Of a stretch of 64,000 nucleotides of DNA, positions 8,848 to 16,453 are shown piece by piece. Origin of the DNA: an uncultured Eubacteriales bacterium (GTDB taxonomy: Bacteria; Bacillota; Clostridia; Christensenellales; Aristaeellaceae); the NCBI GenBank assembly GCA_902799045.1, contig CADBZH010000011.1, forward strand, positions 54,434-118,433, written 5' to 3'. Within the stretch, counting starts at the first letter, position 1. Every line of letters begins with the position of its first letter. Position numbers and translations under genes: made by a program. Below the pieces are notes generated by a model, which saw only the letters and a program-made list of their open reading frames with translations, made no database searches and was not told the DNA's origin.

Positions 8848-8879
8848 GCGGCAGGTCTGCCGCTGATGGTATTATTGTA
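8848..8879 (-). promoter_or_regulatory. Promoter -10 and leader palindrome of the sugar importer operon
   Basis: On the minus strand a TACAAT -10 (8874-8879) lies about 50 bases before the binding-protein ATG; no good -35 is seen, as expected for an activated promoter. Between it and the start lies the palindrome GCGGCAG-GT-CTGCCGC (8848-8863). The neighbouring AraC-type response regulator is a plausible activator, but its binding site is not proven. Confidence 0.5.
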
Positions 8880-8973
8880 TCAGCATTTCCGCTTAAAGAA
8901 AATACAATCACTTTGGAAGATGGTTGAAAATCCTTTTGCGTTTACCGGGCAGGTTACCGACAAAAGGTAATTA

Positions 8974-10551
8974 TCATTCGGCGTCGGGTTGAATTTTTTT
9001 CGTCCGGCGATAGTCGCTGGGGGTCATGCAAGTGTGCTTCTTGAACAGGTAGCTGAAATAGTGGGCGTCGTTGTAGCCCACCTGGAAGGCGATCTCCGAG
9101 GAGCGCAGGTCCGTGGCCGCCAGCAGCTCCTTGGCCTTGGCAATGCGCAGGCCCGTGAGGTACTGGGTGAAGGTGATGCCCGTCTCCTGGGCGAACACGG
9201 TGGAAAAGTGGCTCTGGGAGATGCCCACCTCCTTCGCCACGTCCTGGAGCATCAGATTCGGGTTGGCGAAGCACCGGCTCAGGTAGGCGCGGGCGCGGCC
9301 CACCGGGGTGTCGCCCGAGCCGTGGCCGCTGCGGTCGCGGCACTCGATGGCCGAGCGCAGCAGCGCCCGCACCGATTCCAGGCCCTCGGCGTCCTCCGCC
9401 CGCAGCGCCCGGGCGATCAGCTCCTCGTTCAGGGCCTGCTGGGGATCGGCGCCCACATCCTCCACGATGCGCCGCGCGGCGATCACCGCGGCGATGCGCA
9501 GGTAGCCCATGGCCAGCTCGATGCCGCCGCCGCTGTCGGGCAGGGAGCCGGTATACTCCGCCAGGATGGCGTCCAGCTCGCCCTCGGGGGCGTATTGCAG
9601 GCGCTCGTACAGCGGGCTGAGCTCCAGGCTGTTCAGCACGGTGGTGGCGTCATTCAGCTCGCCCACGCCGATGATGCGGCGGCCGGCGGTCTGCCCCGCG
9701 GCCACGTGGCGCAGGTGGCGGGCGGAGTGCATGGCGCGGCGGATATCGTAGAAATCGGACACGGTCTCGCCGATGGACAGCATCAGCTCCTCGCAGCTGG
9801 CCAGCTGGGGCAGCTGCACCACGGAGCTGGCGAAGGAATAGGCGCGCTCCTCGGCGTCCTGCTCGTTGTCGCCCAGCACCAGCGCCCGCGCCCCGTGGTT
9901 CATGCCGCAGGTGAACACGCTGCCGCCGGTGGCCTCCGCCAGGTTGGAAAGCGCCGCCCGCGCCCGGGCGCGCTCCTCGTCCCGGAAGGGGAAGGCGATG
10001 TCGATCACCACATAGCAGTTGGCGGCCAGGTTCACGCCCATCTGGCGCATTTGCAGCATCAGCTGCTCGTCCTCGAAGCGGTCGCCCTCGTCGGTGAACA
10101 GCGCCGACAGCAGCTTTTCCCGCAGGAACTGGCTGCCCCGGCGCAGGTTCTCCACGCTCTGCTTGGCGCTGCGCTCCTCGGCGATCTGCTCCGCCACGCG
10201 GGACAGCGCCTTGCCCAGCTCCTGGGCCGTGATGGGCTTGAGCAGGTATTCCTTCACGCCCAGGGAGATGGCCTGCTGGGCATAGAAGAAGTCGTCGTAG
10301 CCGGAGAGGATCACGATGCCCACCCAGGGCATGGCCCGCTTCACCTCGGCGCACAGCCGCACGCCGTCCATGAAGGGCATGCGGATGTCCGTCAGCAGGA
10401 TATCCGGGTTCAGGTCGCGGATCATCGGCAGGGCCATTTCCCCGTCCGAGGCCTCGCCCACCAGCTGGAAGCCGTTGGACTCCCAGGGGAACGAGTTGCG
10501 CAGGTTCTCCCGAATGGCGATCTCGTCGTCAACCAGAAACACCTTCATCAT
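8974..10551 (-). CDS. Response regulator with AraC-type DNA-binding domain, YesN-like
   Basis: 525 residues. An N-terminal receiver domain (1-125) has the acidic pair DD at 8-9, phospho-acceptor D55 in LLTDIRMP and lysine K105 in YLLKPI. A long middle region follows, and the last 100 residues are an AraC-type double helix-turn-helix ending in VGYNDAHYFSYLFKKHTCMTP. Such YesN-type regulators activate sugar uptake operons when phosphorylated by a YesM-type kinase. The start overlaps the end of the kinase gene by 23 bases. The ytfQ-like operon lies just downstream and is the likely target. Confidence 0.93.
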   Translation of the reverse strand: MMKVFLVDDEIAIRENLRNSFPWESNGFQLVGEASDGEMALPMIRDLNPDILLTDIRMPFMDGVRLCAEVKRAMPWVGIVILSGYDDFFYAQQAISLGVKEYLLKPITAQELGKALSRVAEQIAEERSAKQSVENLRRGSQFLREKLLSALFTDEGDRFEDEQLMLQMRQMGVNLAANCYVVIDIAFPFRDEERARARAALSNLAEATGGSVFTCGMNHGARALVLGDNEQDAEERAYSFASSVVQLPQLASCEELMLSIGETVSDFYDIRRAMHSARHLRHVAAGQTAGRRIIGVGELNDATTVLNSLELSPLYERLQYAPEGELDAILAEYTGSLPDSGGGIELAMGYLRIAAVIAARRIVEDVGADPQQALNEELIARALRAEDAEGLESVRALLRSAIECRDRSGHGSGDTPVGRARAYLSRCFANPNLMLQDVAKEVGISQSHFSTVFAQETGITFTQYLTGLRIAKAKELLAATDLRSSEIAFQVGYNDAHYFSYLFKKHTCMTPSDYRRTKKIQPDAE

Positions 10552-12037
10552 TGGCGATTTCCTCCCTGGATTTCAGCGGCACGCGGAAGGACACGCGGGT
10601 GCCTCCCTGGCCGCTCTCGATTGCAAGGCCCTCGTCCTGGTGGTAGAAGAGGCGGATGCGCGTGTCCACGTTGCGAAGGCCGAAGCTGCTGCCGACGGGC
10701 GGCGCCTCCTCCGTGGAGGGCGCCTTGCCGGATGTGTCGACGGCCAGGGTCGGCGCGTCGCTGCGCATGGCGGCGATCACCCGCTCCAGCTCCCCGGGGG
10801 TCATGCCCCGTCCGGTGTCCTCCACCACGAAGCGCGCCTTCCCGCCCTCCCGGGTGGCGCTGACGCGGATGAAGCCGCCGCCGCGCCGGGTCTTGATGCC
10901 GTGGTACAGCGCGTTTTCCACCAGCGGCTGCAGCATCATCTTCACGACGTAGCCGTCCATCAGCTCGTCGGGGATCTCGATGGAATAATTCAGTATATCG
11001 CGATAGCGGGTCTTCTGGATGCTCAGATAGCCGGACAGGTGGCGCACCTCGCGCTCCAGGGGGATCCAGTCCGCGCCGGAGGACAGGGAGATGCGGAAGA
11101 AGTCGCTCAGCGAGCGGGTGAGGTGGATGACCTCCTCGCTCTTGCCGGACTCCGCCTGCCAGATGATGGCGTCCAGCGTGTTATAGAGGAAGTGGGGGTT
11201 GATCTGGGCCTGCAGGAGGCGCAGCTCCGACTTGGCCAGGTTCTCCTGCTCCAGGCGGCTGCGCTCGATCAGCGTCTCCAGGCGGTTGGCCATCACGTTG
11301 ATCTGGGTGGCCAGCTCGCTCAGCTCCGCCACCTCCATCTCCGGCACGCGGGCCTTCAGGTCGCCGCTGGTGAGGCGGTAGACGCTGCCCTCCATCCGGT
11401 AGATGGCCCGGCGGATGGTCTCCGCCAGCCGATAGGTGCCCTCCCGGGCCCAGAACAGCGCCAGCAGCAGCATGATCGCCTCCGCGAAGAAGGCCACCCA
11501 GACGATGCGCTGGATGTTCGCGCCGTTGCGCACGGCGGCGTCGATCTCCACGGACACGAAGTCGTCCAGCATGTCCGTCACCAGGTCACCCACGTCGCGC
11601 ACCTCGTCCACGATCCGCTCGATCTCGCTGATGGCGCGACCCTCGGCCATGCCGTCGCGCACCTGGTCGATGTAGCTGGAGAGGGTGTCCATCGTGCGCC
11701 GGGCCACCGTCAGCTGCAGGTAGCCCGCGCCGGAATCGTCCTCCAGCAGGCCGTCCAGCGTCTCATTCACGTCGGCCAGCAGGCTCTCCACGCCGCTTTC
11801 GTCGTAGTTCCGCTGGCCCGCCGCCACGGAGAACAGCCGCTCCGGCAGCTCCGTGCCCACCGTGGGCTTCAGGCCCGCCGCCGTCTCCATGCGGGAGATG
11901 GCCCTCTGGTAGCGGGTGGACGTGACGAACATCATCGCCAGGCTCACCAGCACCGGGATCAGCAGCGCCAGCGCAATGATGCGCGTGGTCCGGTTCAGCT
12001 GGCCGATGATGCTCTTGCGCCGCAGGTTGCCGTTCAT
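10529..12037 (-). CDS. Sensor histidine kinase, YesM/LytS-like
   Basis: A 502-residue membrane kinase. TM1 is near residues 18-38 and TM2 near 178-196, enclosing a 140-residue extracellular helical domain. A HAMP linker follows, then the His_kinase domain with phospho-acceptor H282 in AQINPHFLYNTLD and an HATPase_c domain with LVENALYHGIK (N box) and DTGRGM (G box). The gene lies between the lipoprotein sensor gene (one base gap) and the response regulator (overlap), so all three are probably co-translated. Sensing is presumably through the adjacent binding lipoprotein. Confidence 0.92.
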   Translation of the reverse strand: MNGNLRRKSIIGQLNRTTRIIALALLIPVLVSLAMMFVTSTRYQRAISRMETAAGLKPTVGTELPERLFSVAAGQRNYDESGVESLLADVNETLDGLLEDDSGAGYLQLTVARRTMDTLSSYIDQVRDGMAEGRAISEIERIVDEVRDVGDLVTDMLDDFVSVEIDAAVRNGANIQRIVWVAFFAEAIMLLLALFWAREGTYRLAETIRRAIYRMEGSVYRLTSGDLKARVPEMEVAELSELATQINVMANRLETLIERSRLEQENLAKSELRLLQAQINPHFLYNTLDAIIWQAESGKSEEVIHLTRSLSDFFRISLSSGADWIPLEREVRHLSGYLSIQKTRYRDILNYSIEIPDELMDGYVVKMMLQPLVENALYHGIKTRRGGGFIRVSATREGGKARFVVEDTGRGMTPGELERVIAAMRSDAPTLAVDTSGKAPSTEEAPPVGSSFGLRNVDTRIRLFYHQDEGLAIESGQGGTRVSFRVPLKSREEIANDEGVSG

Positions 12038-12038
12038 G

Positions 12039-13016
12039 TCAGTATCCCCTCGGGGCCAGGTCAGACAGGTCGTCGAACTCGGTGAAGCAGGTCTCCTCGG
12101 GGTGGTTTTGCTTGGGAACCTCCTCCCCCTTCGACAGGGCGTCCACCATGGCCATCACGCGCTCGCCCAGGTCCGGCGTGCACTCCACGATGCAGTTGAT
12201 CCGGCCTGCCTTCAGGGCGTCCACCGCCTCCTGCTGGCCGTCCACCGAGATCAACACCATGTCCTCCCCCGGCTTCACCCCCGCCGCCTCCAGCACGTCC
12301 AGCGCGCCGAGGGTCATCTCGTCGTTGTGGGAATAGATGACGTCGATGCCCTCCGCGCCGTAGGTCTCCAGCAGCGAGCGCATGCACTCCTCGCCCTTCG
12401 AGCGCAGGAAATCGCCGGAGACGCTGGCGATCACGGTGAAGCGGTCGTCCCCGTCAATGGCCTGCATGAAGCCCGCCTGGCGCTCGCGCATCGGGGTGGA
12501 TTCCTCGGTGCCGGTGATCTCCACCACGTTCAGGTGCTCCGCGCCCAGGGCGTCCGCCTTCCGGACCAGGAATTCCCCGGCGCGCCGGCCCTCCGCCAGG
12601 AAGTCCGCGCCGATGTAGGCGGTGTACAGGCCGTCGTCGTCGGTCTCGATCATGCGGTCCATGATGATCACCGGGATGCCGGCGTTCCTGGCCTCGGTCA
12701 GCACGTTGTCCCACCCGGTCTCCACGATGGGCGAAAACACGATCACGTCCACCTGGTAGGAGATGAACGAGCGGATTGCCGCGATCTGCTTGTCCTGGCG
12801 CTGGTTGGCGTTGTCCAGCATCAGGCCGAAGCCCCAGCGCTTGGCCGCCTGCTCCATGCTGGCGGTGTTGCCGATGCGCCAGCCGCTCTCCGCGCCCAGC
12901 TGGGAAAAGCCCACCACCAGCGCCGAAGGATTGGCGGTGACCGGCTTGGCCGCGCAGCCCGCCAGCAGCGCGCCGCACAGCGCCAGCGCGATCGCCGCCA
13001 GCGCGCGCCTCGTCAT
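12039..13016 (-). CDS. YtfQ-like sugar-binding lipoprotein, probable co-sensor of the kinase
   Basis: A periplasmic-binding type I protein with a lipoprotein signal: MTRRALAAIALALCGALLAGC, lipobox LLAGC. The mature part is closer to E. coli YtfQ, as I remember it, than the importer-linked binding protein is: VVGFSQLGAESGWR, IAAIRSFI, SGDFLRSKGEECM and YSHNDEMTLGAL are near-family consensus. Alternative ATGs at 13031 and 13040 lie upstream; 13016 gives a normal signal peptide. It is immediately upstream of the kinase, so a three-part sensor (binding lipoprotein, kinase, regulator) is inferred. It could instead also feed the transporter. Confidence 0.87.
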   Translation of the reverse strand: MTRRALAAIALALCGALLAGCAAKPVTANPSALVVGFSQLGAESGWRIGNTASMEQAAKRWGFGLMLDNANQRQDKQIAAIRSFISYQVDVIVFSPIVETGWDNVLTEARNAGIPVIIMDRMIETDDDGLYTAYIGADFLAEGRRAGEFLVRKADALGAEHLNVVEITGTEESTPMRERQAGFMQAIDGDDRFTVIASVSGDFLRSKGEECMRSLLETYGAEGIDVIYSHNDEMTLGALDVLEAAGVKPGEDMVLISVDGQQEAVDALKAGRINCIVECTPDLGERVMAMVDALSKGEEVPKQNHPEETCFTEFDDLSDLAPRGY

Positions 13017-13102
13017 GTGCCTCACAGGCATCCCCTCCATGTCAGGATCCACCAAAATGGGTTGTCTCAAAACGCATAGGCATACAGCAGGCATGCATTT
13101 GC

Positions 13103-13125
13103 AGGGGCGGCGTTGCGCCGCCCCT
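13103..13125. repeat. GGGGCGGC palindrome
   Basis: AGGGGCGGCG (13103-13112) pairs with 13116-13125 around TTG. Relatives of this GTAGGGGCG(C/G)CG-TTG-CG(C/G)CGCCC element occur near 14807, 28791, 35456 and 47717. Lying between the priming transferase stop and the lipoprotein start, it may also act as a terminator for the transferase gene. Confidence 0.6.
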
Positions 13126-13185
13126 ACATCTGCTTTATGCGCACATAATCTATTAAGGCAGCCCTTGCAATGGTTCGTTGGTCCC

Positions 13186-14643
13186 CTATGCCGCGGGCTG
13201 GTCGTCGGAGCCGGCGTTCACCCGGCCCTGGGCGATGCCCTCGGTGCTCTCCCGCTGGAAGATGATCTGGAACGTGGCGAACAGGATCTTGATGTCCTCG
13301 ATCAGGCTGGGGCGGGAGATGTACATCAGATCCATCTGCAGCTTGTCATAGGGCGTGGTGTTGTACTTGCCGTACACCTGGGCATAGCCGGTGATGCCCG
13401 CCTTCGCCTGCAGGCGGAGGGCGAATTCCGGCATTTCCTTTTCATACTCGGCGGCGATCTCCGGCCGCTCCGGCCGCGGGCCGACCAGGCTCATGCTGCC
13501 GCCCAGCACGTTGAACAGCTGCGGAAGCTCGTCGATGCGATGGGCGCGCAGCACCCGGCCCACCCTCGTGATGCGGGCGTCCACGTCGCCGGTGGAGAGG
13601 CGCGCCACGCCGTCCTCCTCCGCCGTCACCACCATCGAGCGGAACTTCAGCATCCGGAACGGGCGGCCGTCCTTCGTCAGGCGCACCTGGCGGTAGAACA
13701 CCGGCCCGCCGTCCTGCAGCTTCACGGCCAGCGCCGTCACCAGCAGGATCGGGCTGAACAGCGCCAGCAGAAACAGGCTCAGGCAGATGTCCATGGCCCG
13801 CTTGGCCAGGGTGTGCTCCGGATTCGGGTTGTAGCGGTCCACCCGCAGCATCGGCAGGTGAAACAGATGGATCTTCTTCGCGCCGCTCATGATCACGTCG
13901 CCCACCCGCGGGATGATGTAGACCACGATGCCGTTGGCCACGCAATACTTCAAAATGACGTTGCGCTCGTGGCTGTGCACGCCGCAGAGGAACACGCTGG
14001 TCAGCTCGTCCAGCATCTCCAGCCGGCCCAGGCACTCCTCCACCGTGCAGGTGAAGCGCACGTCAAACTTCTGCTCCATGCCGTAGCGGCCGAACAGATC
14101 CTCCACGCCGCGGCGCATGTCATAGATCACGCCGGTCTTCTGCCGGGCGTAGTGGGAATAGTACCATCGGTTCGCGCTCAGGCACCACACCGCCGACAGC
14201 GCCAGCTGCGCCGCCATGGCCCCCAGCGCCGGGAACAGGTTCGGGAAGTGGTTGCTCATCAGCCACATGACCAGGAACATGAAGCCGTCCGCGAAGAGTA
14301 TGCTCAGCGCCTGGGCATAGAACATGTCCGAGACGCGCTTCAGCGACACCAGGAACGACTCGTAGGCGCGCCCGAAGAAGGCATAGAGCACGACGAACAT
14401 GACGATGATGCCCCCGGCCCTGTAGACCGACGGATACATCAGCACTTCGCGGATGTACACCAGCAGCCAGACCAGCGCAAATGGCAGCGTGATCAGCGCC
14501 ACGTTCGCCAGCTTGAGCAGCCGGATGCCGAAATCGTGATGCAGGTTCACGCCCTGCTTCGGCGCCCGGGGCAGCGCGCGCTTGCTCCGGAGCCGGCTGC
14601 GCATGCGCGCGTCCCGCGCCTGTCCGCGCTTTTGAGCGTCCAT
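13186..14643 (-). CDS. Exopolysaccharide priming transferase (polyprenyl glycosylphosphotransferase)
   Basis: Transfers a sugar-1-phosphate to undecaprenyl phosphate to begin exopolysaccharide or capsule repeat units. The 485-residue protein has four or five N-terminal membrane helices (about 45-175), a cytosolic Rossmann-like stretch, a further membrane hairpin near 290-310 (AMDICLSLFLLALFSPILLV), and the bacterial sugar-transferase catalytic domain. The domain shows LKFRSMVV and IDELPQLFNVLGGSMSLVGPRPE. This is the WcaJ/CpsE type. No polysaccharide cluster surrounds it, so it is an isolated priming gene. The basic N-terminus (RSRLRSKRALPRAPKQG) is cytosolic. Confidence 0.92.
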   Translation of the reverse strand: MDAQKRGQARDARMRSRLRSKRALPRAPKQGVNLHHDFGIRLLKLANVALITLPFALVWLLVYIREVLMYPSVYRAGGIIVMFVVLYAFFGRAYESFLVSLKRVSDMFYAQALSILFADGFMFLVMWLMSNHFPNLFPALGAMAAQLALSAVWCLSANRWYYSHYARQKTGVIYDMRRGVEDLFGRYGMEQKFDVRFTCTVEECLGRLEMLDELTSVFLCGVHSHERNVILKYCVANGIVVYIIPRVGDVIMSGAKKIHLFHLPMLRVDRYNPNPEHTLAKRAMDICLSLFLLALFSPILLVTALAVKLQDGGPVFYRQVRLTKDGRPFRMLKFRSMVVTAEEDGVARLSTGDVDARITRVGRVLRAHRIDELPQLFNVLGGSMSLVGPRPERPEIAAEYEKEMPEFALRLQAKAGITGYAQVYGKYNTTPYDKLQMDLMYISRPSLIEDIKILFATFQIIFQRESTEGIAQGRVNAGSDDQPAA

Positions 14644-14806
14644 CCATCCTCACGCCCTTCCCCTTCGTTATGGCCTGTGATACCGACATATTATCACATT
14701 ATATTGTAACTTCACCCGCGGGTCTTGTCAAGCCTTGGGAAAACAAGGTTCACGCCAAACGCATGAGTTGCGGTTCTGTGTCGATCACATTGCCAATACT
14801 CCATGT

Positions 14807-14935
14807 AGGGGCGGCATCTCGTGCGCGGTGCAGGAAGAAAGTCTTCCCCACTGGGGATTCGAGCGCACGGACGGGCCCCCGGTAGGTGGCCGGGCAAGGC
14901 GAGGACGGATGAGGTCGTTTCGGGCTCCGGACCGC
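14807..14935. repeat. Composite palindromic repeat ending in CGGATGAGGTCG
   Basis: A GTAGGGGCGGC start is followed by a TTCCCCACTGGGGA stem, GGTAGGTGGCCGG, and CGGATGAGGTCG, the tail shared with the dispersed family. The same long form recurs at 23623-23718 and 47741-47900. The 360-base gap 14644-15003 holds this repeat and the recA terminator; I see no gene in it. Confidence 0.65.
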
Positions 14936-14962
14936 AAACCATGCCGCCCTGGCAATAGGAAA

Positions 14963-14991
14963 GCGGGCCGGAGACAATGCCTCCGGCCCGC
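14963..14991 (-). terminator. Terminator of recA
   Basis: GCGGGCCGGAG (14963-14973) pairs exactly with CTCCGGCCCGC (14981-14991). Read on the minus strand the stem is followed by TTTCCTATT. It lies 12 bases past the recA stop. Confidence 0.8.
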
Positions 14992-15003
14992 GAAAACAGG
15001 CTG

Positions 15004-16128
15004 TCACTCGTCCAGCTCAAACTCCTCGTCGTCGCCCTCCTCATCCTCGTCGTCCACGGACGCGACGGGCGTCTCCAGCGGGGCTTCGATGCCGCCCGAG
15101 CGGAAGCTCTCGCGGATCTTCGCCTCCACGGCGTCAAAGGCCTCGGGGTTGTCGTGGAAGAACTTGCGGGCGTTGTCGCGGCCCTGGCCGATGCGCTCGC
15201 CGTTGTAGGAATAGAAGGAACCGGACTTCTGCACCAGGTCCTGCTCCACGGCGATGTCCAGCAGCTCGCCCTCGCGGGAGATGCCCTCGCCATACAGCAT
15301 GTCCACCACGCAGGTGCGGAACGGCGGCGCCACCTTGTTCTTCACGATCTTGATCTTCGTGCGGTTGCCGACGATCTCCTTGCCCTCCTTGATGGCCTCG
15401 CTCTTGCGGATGTCGATGCGCACGCTGGCGTAGAACTTCAGCGCCTTGCCGCCGGTGGTGGTCTCGGGGTTGCCGTACATCACGCCCACCTTCTCGCGTA
15501 GCTGGTTGATGAAGATCACCACGGCGTTGGTCTTGCTGATGACGCCGGTCAGCTTGCGCAGCGCCTGGCTCATCAACCGGGCCTGCAGGCCCACGTGGCT
15601 GTCGCCCATGTCGCCCTCGATCTCCGCCTTCGGCACCAGCGCGGCCACGCTGTCCACCACGACGATGTCGATGGCGCCGGAGCGCACCAGCGCCTCGCAG
15701 ATGTCCAGCGCCTGCTCGCCGTTATCCGGCTGGGACACGTACAGCTCGTCGATGTCCACGCCCAGCTTGGAGGCGTACACCGGGTCCAGCGCGTGCTCGG
15801 CGTCGATGAACGCCGCGGTGCCGCCGGCCTTCTGGGCCTGGGCCACGCAGTGCAGCGCCACCGTGGTCTTACCGGAGGATTCCGGCCCGTAGATCTCCAC
15901 GATGCGGCCCTTCGGCAGTCCCCCCACGCCCAGGGCGAAATCCAGCTGCAGGCTGCCGGTGGGAATGACCTCCACCTGCATGTTGCTGGCGGCATTGCCC
16001 AGCTTCATCACCGAGCCCTTGCCGAAATCCTTCTCTATCTTGCCCAGCGCCACTTCCAGCGCCTTCTTTCGATCATCCCCGAACTTCTGGGTCGCGGGCT
16101 TCTTCTCCGCCTTCTTATCCGCTGCCAT
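15004..16128 (-). CDS. recA: Recombinase RecA
   Basis: DNA-dependent ATPase that carries out strand exchange and triggers LexA self-cleavage. 374 residues, normal length. Walker [10 protein letters not shown] is at 81-89, Walker B is [11 protein letters not shown], the L2 loop region is [18 protein letters not shown], and an acidic C-terminal tail ([16 protein letters not shown]) is present, as in other RecA proteins. The ATG at 16128 follows GGAGGATACCCAG; the ATG at 16143 overlaps that ribosome-binding site and is rejected. Two LexA boxes and a TATAAT promoter lie upstream, so SOS control is expected. The upstream neighbour is the last gene of a phage-like tail operon reading the same way. 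Confidence 0.97.
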   Translation of the reverse strand: MAADKKAEKKPATQKFGDDRKKALEVALGKIEKDFGKGSVMKLGNAASNMQVEVIPTGSLQLDFALGVGGLPKGRIVEIYGPESSGKTTVALHCVAQAQKAGGTAAFIDAEHALDPVYASKLGVDIDELYVSQPDNGEQALDICEALVRSGAIDIVVVDSVAALVPKAEIEGDMGDSHVGLQARLMSQALRKLTGVISKTNAVVIFINQLREKVGVMYGNPETTTGGKALKFYASVRIDIRKSEAIKEGKEIVGNRTKIKIVKNKVAPPFRTCVVDMLYGEGISREGELLDIAVEQDLVQKSGSFYSYNGERIGQGRDNARKFFHDNPEAFDAVEAKIRESFRSGGIEAPLETPVASVDDEDEEGDDEEFELDE

Positions 16129-16187
16129 CTGGGTATCCTCCAAATCGTATTCGCGGGAAAATCCCGCCTCAGTGTGTTTGCTCCCTC

Positions 16188-16193
16188 ATTATA
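16188..16193 (-). promoter_or_regulatory. recA promoter -10
   Basis: TATAAT on the minus strand (plus-strand ATTATA), about 60 bases before the recA start, with a weak TTCCAA -35 at 17 bases. The nearer LexA box ends just upstream of that -35. Confidence 0.7.
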
Positions 16194-16217
16194 ACACACC
16201 CTCGGCGGGATTGGAAT

Positions 16218-16254
16218 CGAACATATGTTTAATTTTTATGTCGAACGTATGTTC
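16218..16254. promoter_or_regulatory. Two LexA (SOS) boxes upstream of recA
   Basis: CGAACATATGTTT (16218-16230) and CGAACGTATGTTC (16242-16254) match the Gram-positive SOS box CGAAC-N4-GTTC; the second is a perfect dyad. They are 24 bases apart start to start, about two helical turns. The outer box ends eight bases from the stop of the phage-like small protein gene. Confidence 0.92.
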
Positions 16255-16261
16255 TATTCGC

Positions 16262-16453
16262 CTACAGACTTTCCCCCGCGTACGCCAGCACCGCCTGGGC
16301 GCTGGCCCTGGCTTCGGCGTCGGTAATCACGCGGTCAAAGCGCTGGTTGTCGCTGACGACGCGGCCCGTCGCCTCGTCGATTTCGCTGTAGGTGGCGCTC
16401 ATGCGCATCCCAACGGCATCGTTAAAAACGGTTACACTGGTGATGATCTTCAT
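16262..16453 (-). CDS. Small phage-type protein, 63 residues
   Basis: Sequence begins MKIITSVTVFNDAVGMRMSATYSEIDE. Small proteins of this type (a TVxNDxVGMRxSxTYSEID motif) are, to my knowledge, found at the ends of tail operons in Clostridia prophages; their role is unknown. Its start overlaps the tail-protein stop by four bases, so it belongs to the same operon. No terminator is visible between it and the LexA boxes. It has no membrane segment or signal. Confidence 0.7.
   Translation of the reverse strand: MKIITSVTVFNDAVGMRMSATYSEIDEATGRVVSDNQRFDRVITDAEARASAQAVLAYAGESL

Noticed and set aside
13186-14643. Priming transferase as part of a capsule cluster
   Set aside because: No other glycosyltransferase, flippase or polymerase gene lies beside it.
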